A DNA stretch of 64,000 nt, from NCBI GenBank assembly GCA_013286565.1, contig JABDFM010000005.1:1-64000 (forward strand). Direction: 5' to 3'. Made by a program: the position numbers and the translations under genes. This DNA is from Bacteroidota bacterium (lineage in GTDB: Bacteria > Bacteroidota > Bacteroidia > Sphingobacteriales > Sphingobacteriaceae). The notes beneath the pieces are model-generated. The model saw nothing but the letters and a program-made list of their open reading frames with translations. It was not told the origin of the DNA and did not search any database. Shown here piece by piece: positions 8,064 through 15,621 of the stretch. Position 1 is the first letter of the stretch. The number at the start of each line of letters is the position of its first letter.

Positions 8064-8092
8064 CTTCAGACTTCCGATTTCTGCTTCCACCA
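8055..8092. repeat. GACTTCC/GATTTCT repeat holding two stop codons
   Basis: This is an inverted copy of the GAAGTC-type repeat at 6914. The ispG stop (8061-8063) and the stop of the convergent hydrolase (8066-8068) both lie in it, 2 bp apart. The repeat therefore writes the C-terminal residues of both proteins. Confidence 0.75.
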
Positions 8093-9067
8093 CTCGGAAT
8101 TAAGCGCAGTCTTCACCTCGGTGGGTTTACCAGGCTCGGGGATAAAGAGCTTGATCTTTCGCTCTTTGGCGAATTGTAATAGCTTTTCTATAGGCTCATC
8201 CCAGGCATGCAGGGCCAGGTTAAAGGTGCCCCAGTGTATCGGCATCATCAATTTACCTCTAAGCGCCAGGTGAGCGTTGGCAGCATGATCGGGCCCCATG
8301 TGTATATCGGGCCAGTTTTTGCCATAAGCGCCTATTTCCAGCATCGTCAGATCGAACGGCCCGAAGGTATCGCCAATCTCTTTAAAGCCGGGGAACCAGC
8401 CCGAATCGGCCCCAAAAAAGATATTATGCTTCGGCCCCTTGATCACAAATGACGACCATAGTGTTTCGTTACGGTTAATTAGCCCCCTGCCTGAAAAATG
8501 CCGGGCAGGCGTAGCGGTCAATACACAGTCCTTCCCTATCATCACGCTATCGCCCCAATCTACCTCAGTGACATAACTGTTGTTGATGCCCCATTTTTCC
8601 AAATGTTGACTTACACCTAATGAACAAAAAAACTGCATCTTAGTCCCTGCAAAGTGCCTGATGGTATTTTCATCCAGGTGATCATAATGATCGTGGGATA
8701 TGAGTACCGCGTCCAGCGCAGGCAGTTCATTTAGCCGTAAAGGGGGCTCAAAAAAACGCTTTGGCCCTATATGTGATGAAAAGGACGCCCTTTCGCTCCA
8801 TACCGGATCGGTAAGTATCCGGGTGCCGTCTATCTCAATCAATAAACTGGAGTGCCCTACCCAGGTGATTCTCAAACCACTTGCAGGAGGTTTTTTATAA
8901 ACTGACGTATTGGTTTTAAATGGGCCAAGGGCTTGTTTAGGAACTACCTCGGCTTTGTTGTTCATATACTCCCATAGTATCGGTATTAGTTTACCGAAGC
9001 CGCCTGCATTAGTAGGGATAGGGTTAAGGAATTTGCCGCCCTTTTTTACGGCGCTATCTAAACTCAT
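8066..9067 (-). CDS. Metallo-beta-lactamase-fold hydrolase, NAPE-PLD/UlaG-like
   Basis: I start it at the ATG at 9067 (MSLDSAVKKGG); the ORF-track start at 9073 uses TTG. The metal-binding motif HDHYDHLD lies near residue 122. Further ligands fit ARHFSGRG, FGADSGWFPGF and PIHWGTF. This set, together with VGHSSLLIEIDG and TDPVW, is typical of the NAPE-PLD/UlaG-like branch of the fold, which holds phosphodiesterases and lactonases. The substrate cannot be told from sequence. No signal peptide is evident, so it is probably cytosolic. The last few residues (QKSEV) are encoded by a dispersed repeat. Confidence 0.85.
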   Translation of the reverse strand: MSLDSAVKKGGKFLNPIPTNAGGFGKLIPILWEYMNNKAEVVPKQALGPFKTNTSVYKKPPASGLRITWVGHSSLLIEIDGTRILTDPVWSERASFSSHIGPKRFFEPPLRLNELPALDAVLISHDHYDHLDENTIRHFAGTKMQFFCSLGVSQHLEKWGINNSYVTEVDWGDSVMIGKDCVLTATPARHFSGRGLINRNETLWSSFVIKGPKHNIFFGADSGWFPGFKEIGDTFGPFDLTMLEIGAYGKNWPDIHMGPDHAANAHLALRGKLMMPIHWGTFNLALHAWDEPIEKLLQFAKERKIKLFIPEPGKPTEVKTALNSEWWKQKSEV

Positions 9068-9146
9068 GCACAATTATCGTTATAATTAACTGCTTACGTA
9101 TTAAAACATTCAAAGGTTGATCATTTTATGACTTTAAAGTCATCAT

Positions 9147-9974
9147 TTATTTGAAGAATTGTACTGCCCTCGCGCAAAATTGTTCTAATAATATAGGTAA
9201 AGCAGTAGCTCCATAGGGGTGGGAGCTGCCAAAAGTATGATCTGCGCCTTTAAGTACCAGTAGCTCAGCAGCAGGTTGCGCGGCCTTTAGTTCTTTGGCA
9301 TGATTGAGTGGAACCGTCGGGTCAACATCACCATGGACGATGAGCCAGGGTTGTTTGATGGCAGCGGCTTTATCTAAAATGTTTAAGCGTGCGGGATGTG
9401 CTTCGAGGTCATCAAGCAGGGCTGATTTTAATGGCATCTGCTGCCCCGTGCGCGCGTTATGGATATACATGATGCCTTGTATCTTCCACTGCACTTCCGC
9501 CTCATGCGGCCACAGGTTGCGGAAGCCCGAGATAGAAGCCATTGTAACCAGCTTATTTACCCGTTTATCTTCCGCCGTTTTTATAATGCTGATACCGCCG
9601 CCCATACTGTGCCCGATAAGGTTAACACCATCAGCAGGTGGTATGGACGAACCATTGCAGGCGAAATCTATCACCGCGTTCAGATCGTTCAACTCAATCG
9701 AAAATGTATTTTCACTAAAAGCGATCAGGTCGGCAAAATCTATCGGCTTATCGGGTGTGGTACCGTTGTGTGAGAAATTGAACTTTAAATATCGGTACCC
9801 GTTTTCGGCAAAATAGCGTGCCACCATATTATGCGTACCCCAGTCTTTAAACCCCTTAAAGCCATGTGCAAAAATCACCAACGGCGCTTTGGGGTTGTTA
9901 TCGTCATAAGTAAGGTCCATCAGCATGTTTCTGCCTTTGGCACCCGGTATGGTAAAAATTTCCTTTTTTATCAT
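9147..9974 (-). CDS. Alpha/beta hydrolase (serine hydrolase, dienelactone-hydrolase-like)
   Basis: I place the start at ATG 9974 (MIKKEIFTIPGAKG), because a remnant of the same 5' end at 10480-10525 begins with the same ATG. The fold signatures are FAHGFKGFKDWG (oxyanion region, about residues 35-46), GHSMGG with the nucleophile Ser near residue 121, an Asp in HGDVDPTVP and a His in GADHTFGS. The substrate is unknown; it is probably a cytosolic esterase or acyl hydrolase. The gene lies 4 bp downstream of the RDD gene stop and must now be transcribed with it. The RDD gene seems to have been inserted between this gene and its old upstream region. Confidence 0.85.
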   Translation of the reverse strand: MIKKEIFTIPGAKGRNMLMDLTYDDNNPKAPLVIFAHGFKGFKDWGTHNMVARYFAENGYRYLKFNFSHNGTTPDKPIDFADLIAFSENTFSIELNDLNAVIDFACNGSSIPPADGVNLIGHSMGGGISIIKTAEDKRVNKLVTMASISGFRNLWPHEAEVQWKIQGIMYIHNARTGQQMPLKSALLDDLEAHPARLNILDKAAAIKQPWLIVHGDVDPTVPLNHAKELKAAQPAAELLVLKGADHTFGSSHPYGATALPILLEQFCARAVQFFK

Positions 9975-9978
9975 AGAT
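9933..9978. repeat. 46-bp direct repeat, copy 1 (5' end of the hydrolase gene)
   Basis: This stretch is identical to 10480-10525. It contains the hydrolase start codon and its first 14 codons, and it ends exactly one base before the RDD stop codon. Confidence 0.95.
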
Positions 9979-10431
9979 TTAAAATACAACTTCAGTTTCT
10001 ACTATATCTGATTTTTTAATCACCAAAGTATCAGCAAACAGATCGCCTAATCTTTGATACTTAGGCGTATTACAAATACAGATTATAGCAGGTATTCCGT
10101 AAAAGAAAATGTCAATGATATCAATGATGCGGCGTTTCAAAGCGTTTGAAAATGTAATTCTCTCGCCGCTTGTTTGCACTACTATCAATTTGCAAATATC
10201 ATGACCGGGAGTTGCCTGATTGACCGATTCTAAAACAACAAAATATAAAAACCAAAATATGGGGATAGGCAAAGCAAGCACGCCATTTATTTCATAACCA
10301 CCTTCATCTGTTTTTTGACCAAATGTGTACACGTAGAGAAAGAATAGTATAAAATAAATACCATAATCTATTAATGTGGCGGCTATGCGTGGCCCAAGGT
10401 ATCGTTTGGATTCAACCCTTCGAATTATCAT
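9979..10431 (-). CDS. RDD family membrane protein
   Basis: The N-terminal pattern RYLGPRIAATLIDYGIYF contains the Arg and Asp of the RDD family. Membrane helices lie at about residues 15-38 and 50-70, with a third near 115-130. The end GDLFADTLVIKK also fits. Most RDD proteins have no assigned function; some act as ion antiporters or stress-related membrane proteins. It is placed between two 46-bp direct repeats made from the neighbour's 5' end, a sign of recent insertion or rearrangement. Confidence 0.8.
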   Translation of the reverse strand: MIIRRVESKRYLGPRIAATLIDYGIYFILFFLYVYTFGQKTDEGGYEINGVLALPIPIFWFLYFVVLESVNQATPGHDICKLIVVQTSGERITFSNALKRRIIDIIDIFFYGIPAIICICNTPKYQRLGDLFADTLVIKKSDIVETEVVF

Positions 10432-10458
10432 ACTAAATCAATTATAGGTTTAATTTGC

Positions 10459-10521
10459 TTACTTAGCTTCATCTATTTGGCCTTTGGCACCCGGTATGGT
10501 AAAAATTTCCTTTTTTATCAT
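10459..10521 (-). pseudogene. 5' remnant of the alpha/beta hydrolase gene
   Basis: On the minus strand an ATG at 10521 gives MIKKEIFTIPGAKG, identical to the hydrolase N-terminus, then runs into unrelated codons (QIDEAK) and stops. It is too short for the ORF track. It probably marks the original start of the hydrolase gene, next to its native promoter region (10526-10621). Confidence 0.8.
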
Positions 10522-10525
10522 AGAT
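10480..10525. repeat. 46-bp direct repeat, copy 2
   Basis: It is identical to 9933-9978. The two copies bracket the RDD gene, and the unit length from one copy to the next is 547 bp. Confidence 0.95.
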
Positions 10526-10621
10526 AATGATAGCTTATTTTGTGGATAGTAGCAATTTATTATTTAATAAAACAACCTGGGTCTTTATCTGGTAATAAAT
10601 AGGTTAACTTACCTCAACTAT

Positions 10622-11545
10622 ATGAGCAGGCAACCCGCAAATAACAAACATATTCTTATTACCGGTGGTTCCGGACTGATCGGCAAAGCTTTGACCTCGG
10701 CCCTGTTAGAGCGTGGTTACCGGGTAAGCCATTTAAGCCGAAAACCCGGCAAAGATCCGCAGGTGAAAACCTATTTATGGAACATCGGCAAAGGTGAAAT
10801 AGATGAGCATTGTATTGATGAGGTAGATACCGTGCTTCACTTAGCGGGCACAGGTATTGCCGATAAAAAATGGACAGCCAAACGCAAACAAGAGATCATT
10901 GAAAGCCGCACCAGGTCAATTGAGTTAATTTACCGTGTTATAAAAAGCAAGCCCAATAAAGTAAGCGCTGTTATTTCGGCATCGGCAACAGGATATTACA
11001 GCGACCGGGGCGATGAACTGCTGACTGAAGACAGCCCGCCCAATACCGATTTTATGGCTCAATGCTGTGTAGCCTGGGAACAGGCTGTGGACGAGGGAAA
11101 AGCATTAAGCCTGCGCATAGTAAAATTCCGCACCGGGGTGGTGCTGGATAAAAAAGGCGGCGCGTTGCCGCAAATGTCGCTACCTGTTAAATTGGGCATA
11201 GGTCTCGCGTTCGGCAAGGGCAAACAATGGATACCCTGGATACACTGGCAGGATGTAGTTGCCCTGTATTTGTACGGGATAGAAAATATACACCTCAGCG
11301 GCGTGTATAATATGGTGGCGCCAAACCCTGTCACCAATAAGCAGCTAATGAAAGCGATAGCCAAACAATTGTTCAGGCCGCTATGGCCGATAAAGGTACC
11401 TTCATTTGTTTTTAAACTTTTGCTTGGCGAAATGAGCATTATCATATTGGGCAGCACAAAAGCATCAGCCCAAAAAATTGAAAAAGAAGGCTATGTTTTT
11501 AAATATCCTGAATTGGCGGGGGCTTTAAAGGAGATATATGGTTAA
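10622..11545 (+). CDS. TIGR01777/YfcH-type NAD(P)-binding epimerase-like protein
   Basis: The N-terminal Rossmann motif is ITGGSGLIGKALTSALLERG (about residues 13-32). ATGYYSDRGDELLTEDSPP is the family signature around the active-site Tyr. The C-terminal part (about residues 240-307, KVPSFVFKLLLGEMS) fits the DUF1731 extension. This is the SDR39U1/YfcH group of extended SDR proteins, whose substrate is not settled. It is cytosolic. A palindromic repeat cluster of about 110 bp separates it from the photolyase gene on the same strand. Confidence 0.85.
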   Translation: MSRQPANNKHILITGGSGLIGKALTSALLERGYRVSHLSRKPGKDPQVKTYLWNIGKGEIDEHCIDEVDTVLHLAGTGIADKKWTAKRKQEIIESRTRSIELIYRVIKSKPNKVSAVISASATGYYSDRGDELLTEDSPPNTDFMAQCCVAWEQAVDEGKALSLRIVKFRTGVVLDKKGGALPQMSLPVKLGIGLAFGKGKQWIPWIHWQDVVALYLYGIENIHLSGVYNMVAPNPVTNKQLMKAIAKQLFRPLWPIKVPSFVFKLLLGEMSIIILGSTKASAQKIEKEGYVFKYPELAGALKEIYG

Positions 11546-11580
11546 TTATCATAATTATGCTTTTTTAAGGCCGTGTGTAG

Positions 11581-11683
11581 GGTTCCCCTCTCAAGAGGGG
11601 CAGGGGTGTGTCATTTTCAAGACCGGCTAATGACACACCCCTGCTCTCACACGACCAAACGCGCCCCCTCTCAAGAGGGGAAT
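11581..11683. repeat. Composite palindromic repeat between epimerase and photolyase genes
   Basis: CCCCTCTCAAGAGGGG occurs at 11585-11600 and again at 11665-11680. Inside lies a perfect 15-bp inverted repeat, CAGGGGTGTGTCATT (11601-11615) against 11629-11643. It belongs to the same CCCCTCTC-type family as the insertion in ispG. The RNA can fold into a large branched hairpin. Confidence 0.85.
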
Positions 11684-11704
11684 TCAAAGTATAAGACATA
11701 ATTT

Positions 11705-13018
11705 ATGAATAAATCTCCCATAAATATTTTTTGGTTCCGGCGCGATCTGAGGCTGGATGATAATGCGGGGCTGTATCATGCCCTTAAAGGGAAGCACCTG
11801 GTATTGTGCCTTTTTATTTTCGACCGCGCGATATTGGATCAACTGGAAGATAAGGACGACGCCCGCGTTACTTTTATCCATCAAACTATTGAAACCCTTG
11901 ATAAGCGACTGCAAAAGCATGGCAGTGGCCTGTTGGTAAAATATGCTGATGCAGGTGAGGCTTGGGATATTGTTTTAAAAGAATATACCATAGCAACCGT
12001 TTACACCAATCACGATTATGAGCCATACGCCAACGCACGGGATGTAGCGATCCGGTCTAAACTAAATAAAAATGGCATCGAATTTAAGAGCTACAAGGAC
12101 CAGGTGATCTTCGAGAAGAGCGAAGTGGTAAAGGATGACGGCAAGCCCTACACTGTTTACACCCCCTATCAGCGAAAATGGTATCAAACCTTAACGCCTT
12201 TTTACCTGGAAGCCTACCCAACGGAAAAATACCTGCACAACCTGTATAAACACACCGACTACCTAATCCCGCCCTTAAAGTTAATGGGGTTTGAAAAAAG
12301 CAACCGGGAGCTTCCCTCGCTACGTTATGAAGATGTGATCAGTGATTATAAGGAAAAAAGAGATTACCCGGCAATTCAAGGTACTTCGCATATTGGTTTG
12401 CACTTGAGATTCGGTACGATAAGCATACGGGAGTTGGCGCGCAAGGCAAATAGTTATCACGAAAAAACCTGGCTGAATGAGCTGATTTGGCGTGAGTTTT
12501 ATATGATGATCCTCTACCATTTCCCAAAAACGATGGATCATGCTTTCAGGCCGGAATATGACCATATTCAATGGGCGAATGACGAAAAGCAATTTAAGGC
12601 TTGGTGCGATGGTCAAACTGGTTACCCGCTGGTGGATGCCGGGATGCGCGAACTGAATGCTACGGGTTATATGCACAACCGCATGCGCATGGTAGTTGCC
12701 AGTTTTTTGAGTAAAGACCTGCTGATAGACTGGCGCTGGGGCGAACGTTACTTTGCGCGCAAACTATTGGATTACGAGATGGCAAGCAATGTGGGCGGCT
12801 GGCAATGGACGGCAGGATCGGGAACGGATGCCGCACCTTATTTCCGCATCTTCAACCCTGATTCACAACTAAAGAAATTCGACCCGCAATTGGCTTATAT
12901 CAAAAAATGGGTTCCGGAATATGCCGACTTCAGCAAGTACCCAAAGCCCATTATCGATCACGCTTTTGCCCGCGAATGCTGTTTAAAGGCGTTTAAAGCA
13001 GCATTAAGCAAAAATTAA
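11705..13018 (+). CDS. phrB: Deoxyribodipyrimidine photolyase (cryptochrome/photolyase family)
   Basis: It starts with the photolyase N-terminal domain (IFWFRRDLRLDDNAGL). The C-terminal FAD-binding domain contains WREFYMMILYHFP, DAGMRELNATGYMHNRMRM and VGGWQWTAGSGTDAAPYFRI. The Trp and His/Asn positions match class I CPD photolyases. It uses blue light and FADH- to split cyclobutane pyrimidine dimers in DNA. The length of 437 aa is usual. A 6-4 photolyase or cryptochrome role cannot be fully excluded. The gene overlaps the convergent FKBP gene by 4 bp at the stops. Confidence 0.92.
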   Translation: MNKSPINIFWFRRDLRLDDNAGLYHALKGKHLVLCLFIFDRAILDQLEDKDDARVTFIHQTIETLDKRLQKHGSGLLVKYADAGEAWDIVLKEYTIATVYTNHDYEPYANARDVAIRSKLNKNGIEFKSYKDQVIFEKSEVVKDDGKPYTVYTPYQRKWYQTLTPFYLEAYPTEKYLHNLYKHTDYLIPPLKLMGFEKSNRELPSLRYEDVISDYKEKRDYPAIQGTSHIGLHLRFGTISIRELARKANSYHEKTWLNELIWREFYMMILYHFPKTMDHAFRPEYDHIQWANDEKQFKAWCDGQTGYPLVDAGMRELNATGYMHNRMRMVVASFLSKDLLIDWRWGERYFARKLLDYEMASNVGGWQWTAGSGTDAAPYFRIFNPDSQLKKFDPQLAYIKKWVPEYADFSKYPKPIIDHAFARECCLKAFKAALSKN

Positions 13019-13923
13019 GGTGTTACCGTTATAATCGCACAGTCGTATCTTAAACAGGAATTCGCAGGTATCCCGCTGCCACCTGTTGCACCGTAACCCA
13101 ATGCCGAAGGCATAATGAATGATATAGAGGATCCAGCAGTAGCGTGTTCCAAACCTTCCTGGAAACCAGGGACTACATCAGGAATATTAAATTGCGTGCC
13201 GCCTGTTGTATTGAACTGGTCAAAAATAGTTCCGTTAAGTAAAAGGCCTGTATAAGTAAGCGTAACTGTAGAATTATAAGTAATAGGATCAGTACTGGTA
13301 CCGGGCGTAGTAACTTTATACCATAAACCCGAGGCAGTTTCTGTATACTGCCCGGTCAGGTTATTGGCAGCCAGGTAATTTTTTATCACCAGCTGATCAT
13401 AGGCCTTCTCATCATTGATCACCTCTACTGTGTAATCAAGACATTGGTTTCCGGCTATCCTGCCGTTGGTAATGGTTTTGCTCCCGGTACCAGTACCGTT
13501 TACCCCATAGGCCAAATGCGAAGGGATGAAAAACCTTACTTTGCCACCCTTTTTCATCAGGTCGTTATTGATACCCAGCATCAGGCCATTGGGTGAAACG
13601 TGGCCCAGGTAGTTATCATAATGATTTGTTACGGTATCGGATGCGATAAATTTTCCGTCAAATGATTTGATGGTATAAACAAAGGATACCGAATCCGGGT
13701 AACTTAACAACGCGCCGTTGCCCACATTAAGCACCTGGTAATACATCCCGGTGGTGTCGCCGCCTACCGTATCTTTTTGGGCGTTTGTTATGCCATTTGC
13801 TGCTATGTAGCTTAATATCTGCTGCTGGTCATATTGCTTGATGTCCGACTGAAGGCCGCTTTTGCGGCACGATACCAAACTAACAGCAGAAAGCAGTAAA
13901 AGGGAAAATAGTATTTGTTTCAT
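13015..13923 (-). CDS. Lipoprotein with two FKBP-type peptidyl-prolyl isomerase domains
   Basis: The signal peptide MKQILFSLLLLSAVSLVSC carries a lipobox. Two FKBP-like domains follow. The first (about residues 70-165, GLMLGINNDLMKKGGKVRFFIPSHLAYG) is divergent. The second (about 205-302, VTLTYTGLLLNGTIFDQF, VPGFQEGLEHATAGSSISFIMPSALGYG) is canonical. By family it catalyses prolyl isomerisation and helps fold periplasmic or outer-membrane proteins. It lies 9 bp downstream of a second, shorter FKBP lipoprotein gene, and the pair likely forms an operon. Confidence 0.85.
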   Translation of the reverse strand: MKQILFSLLLLSAVSLVSCRKSGLQSDIKQYDQQQILSYIAANGITNAQKDTVGGDTTGMYYQVLNVGNGALLSYPDSVSFVYTIKSFDGKFIASDTVTNHYDNYLGHVSPNGLMLGINNDLMKKGGKVRFFIPSHLAYGVNGTGTGSKTITNGRIAGNQCLDYTVEVINDEKAYDQLVIKNYLAANNLTGQYTETASGLWYKVTTPGTSTDPITYNSTVTLTYTGLLLNGTIFDQFNTTGGTQFNIPDVVPGFQEGLEHATAGSSISFIMPSALGYGATGGSGIPANSCLRYDCAIITVTP

Positions 13924-13932
13924 CTATATTAA

Positions 13933-14433
13933 TTAATTCTGTATGTTATAAAGCTGTATCTCAAAATCGAGTACCGCGTTTGCGGGCAAGCCTATTTGCG
14001 GCTGTGCATAAGCCCCGTAAGCATCCCGCGAAGGTATAAGTAATCTTACTATTCCCCCCTTTTTAATTTTTGGTATCCCCAATTGCCATCCTACTATCAC
14101 CTGCCCAAGCTGAAAAGCTGGATGATAAGTGGTACCTGTTGCTATAAACACCTTTTGAGTTGTAAGCAGTTTACCGGTATAACCCAATGTTACCAGGGTT
14201 GATGAGCTGAACAGGTCATTCCCAACCCCGGGTTGTTCAATTATATAATAAACCCCGGTAGTGTCGTTAACTTTTAGCGCGGTTCCTGTTAAATTATTAG
14301 CAGCTATATAATTTGCAATGATCTTATCATCAATAACTGCCTGCACCTTTGCCTTTTGCAAATCACTATTTGATTTAATACACCCGCTCACTCCGCAGCA
14401 AATAAATAATATTGGTAACAGCCACTTATTCAT
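13933..14433 (-). CDS. FKBP-type peptidyl-prolyl isomerase lipoprotein
   Basis: The N-terminus MNKWLLPILFICCGVSGC carries a lipobox. A single FKBP domain of about 100 residues contains VTLGYTGKLL and GIPKIKKGGIVRLLIPSRDAYG. It lacks some canonical active-site aromatic residues, so its activity may be weak. It is the promoter-proximal gene of the FKBP pair. A hairpin (CCATGC/GCATGG, 14479-14492) sits in the region just upstream. Further upstream come a dispersed repeat and an operator/promoter-like cassette pointing at this gene. Confidence 0.8.
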   Translation of the reverse strand: MNKWLLPILFICCGVSGCIKSNSDLQKAKVQAVIDDKIIANYIAANNLTGTALKVNDTTGVYYIIEQPGVGNDLFSSSTLVTLGYTGKLLTTQKVFIATGTTYHPAFQLGQVIVGWQLGIPKIKKGGIVRLLIPSRDAYGAYAQPQIGLPANAVLDFEIQLYNIQN

Positions 14434-14470
14434 TTAAATTTCACCTATATAAATTGTTTTTAAAAGGTGG

Positions 14471-14499
14471 TGAAGCTTCCATGCAAGCATGGAGGTTTC
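14471..14499 (-). promoter_or_regulatory. Hairpin upstream of the FKBP gene pair
   Basis: CCATGC at 14479 and GCATGG at 14487 pair around a 2-nt loop, and the outer flanks TGAA/TTCA extend the stem with mismatches. It lies 38 bp before the start codon, so it would be in the 5' leader. Its role is unknown. Confidence 0.4.
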
Positions 14500-14664
14500 A
14501 ATCGGCAAATTTATCGTTTTATAATTCAAAAACGACTGCTTAACATTTTTTAACAATTTGGTAGTAAAGTACCGTTCAAACCAATCCACCTGTAAACTCG
14601 TTTTCCTGTCCAAACAGGTATTTTAAACGTAGTTTTAAGCCTTTTATTTTGATGCAGGCTAAAC

Positions 14665-14760
14665 TGATACGGGCGTTCCCGCTTACCAGCGGGCGGGCTT
14701 TACACTCATACTGCGCAGGCCTTGAGCTCATGGCCGGTATCCGTTTTAATCCCTAACGCT
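14665..14760. repeat. GGGCGTTCCCG...CCCTAACGC-type intergenic repeat
   Basis: The stretch begins GGGCGTTCCCGC and ends ATCCCTAACGC, with inner GC-rich arms (CCCGCTTACCAGCGGG). I know elements with these ends as common intergenic repeats in this phylum; that is recall, not a search. It lies in the 593-bp gap between the FKBP pair and the marR-like gene. Confidence 0.6.
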
Positions 14761-14787
14761 TTTTCCCTTAATCAATAGCTATCAAGA

Positions 14788-14864
14788 TGAGTCAACCGGT
14801 ATATACAAATTTACACAACCGGACTGAGGAATGTACTGACACTGTTTTGTCAGTACATCAATAG
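14788..14864 (-). promoter_or_regulatory. Operator/promoter cassette, copy 1
   Basis: A perfect inverted repeat, TGTACTGACA and TGTCAGTACA with 6 bp between (14832-14857), is followed on the minus strand by TAAATTTG (14806-14813), a consensus -7 element. The whole 77-bp segment recurs inverted at 57055-57130. The promoter would point toward the FKBP genes about 370 bp away. Confidence 0.6.
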
Positions 14865-14938
14865 TTAAAAAATTTAACTTTTGATACCGTTCCAAAGTGT
14901 TCCACCTGCAAAAAATGGAACGCACTGAAAAGTGGACA

Positions 14939-15013
14939 GTTTCAGTTGCAGTTTTGAGTAGGCAGTTTGCAGCAAAAAAACATTGCCCACTGCAAACTTT
15001 AAACTGCCAACTT
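14939..15013. repeat. CAGTTTGCAG-type inverted repeat, copy 1
   Basis: The arms GGCAGTTTGCAG and CTGCAAACT...AACTGCC surround a short A-rich loop. It lies just past the stop codon of the marR-like gene. The same family flanks that gene on its other side (15513-15620) and occurs again at 43084-43145. Confidence 0.75.
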
Positions 15014-15026
15014 AGACGCCTAATCC

Positions 15027-15473
15027 CTATTCCGGCTTATAATTGATGGTGAGCTGATTGATCTTTTTCAGCATATCGGTCAAGTATTGCTTATCGTGCT
15101 CGCTAATGTGCTTATTGAGGTAATTGTTGAACTGCCTTACCACGCCGCGGGCCAGGTGGCGTTTTTCCTTGCCTAACTCTGTGAGGTAAATTTTTACCGA
15201 GCGTTTATCGCCTTCATTTGATTCGCGGTAGATCAGTCCTGTTTTTTCCAGCTGGTTCAGCATACGCGATAAGCTGGTTGTTTTAAGCCCCAACAGCGAT
15301 GCCGCCTGCGAAACCGTAGTCCCTTCCTTCTCATCAATATTGATGAGAAGGTACCCGATAGATTGCGTAATGCCAAATTCAGTGACCAAATTGTTATAGC
15401 GGTTGGCCATTGTTTGCCAAACTATTTTCACAAAATAGTCGATCGTTTCCTGGTGTTTGATATTAGTAGGCAT
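15027..15473 (-). CDS. MarR family transcriptional regulator
   Basis: I start it at the ATG at 15473 (MPTNIKHQETIDYF); the ORF-track start uses a TTG three codons earlier that overlaps the -7 element. The winged helix-turn-helix fits MarR: GTTVSQAASLLGLKTTSLSRMLNQLEKTGLIYR (about residues 51-83), then the wing with GDKRSVKIYLTELG. It would act as a dimeric repressor that releases DNA on ligand binding. Its target is not obvious, since neither neighbour is divergent and close. The gene is boxed in by two copies of the same repeat family, and the TAAGTTTG -7 element (15480-15487) lies 6 nt before the ATG. Confidence 0.88.
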   Translation of the reverse strand: MPTNIKHQETIDYFVKIVWQTMANRYNNLVTEFGITQSIGYLLINIDEKEGTTVSQAASLLGLKTTSLSRMLNQLEKTGLIYRESNEGDKRSVKIYLTELGKEKRHLARGVVRQFNNYLNKHISEHDKQYLTDMLKKINQLTINYKPE

Positions 15474-15479
15474 CACCGA

Positions 15480-15487
15480 CAAACTTA
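15480..15487 (-). promoter_or_regulatory. -7 element next to the marR-like start codon
   Basis: On the minus strand TAAGTTTG matches TAnnTTTG, with a TTG about 20 bp upstream. The ATG follows after 6 nt, so the transcript would be leaderless or nearly so. Confidence 0.45.
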
Positions 15488-15512
15488 AAGTACGCAGATT
15501 GATTATACAAGT

Positions 15513-15620
15513 GTTATTTCAGTTTGCAGTGGGCGGTAGGCAGTTTGCAGTTGTGGTAAACACAAAGCAGTTTTATTATTGGCAAATTGCCCACTGCAAA
15601 CTGAGAACTGCAAACTGAAA
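15513..15620. repeat. CAGTTTGCAG-type inverted repeat, copy 2
   Basis: The left arm holds CAGTTTGCAGTGGGC and GGCAGTTTGCAG. The right arm holds GCCCACTGCAAACTG and AACTGCAAACTG. It fills nearly all of the gap between the marR-like gene and the gamma-glutamyltransferase gene. Confidence 0.8.
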
Positions 15621-15621
15621 A

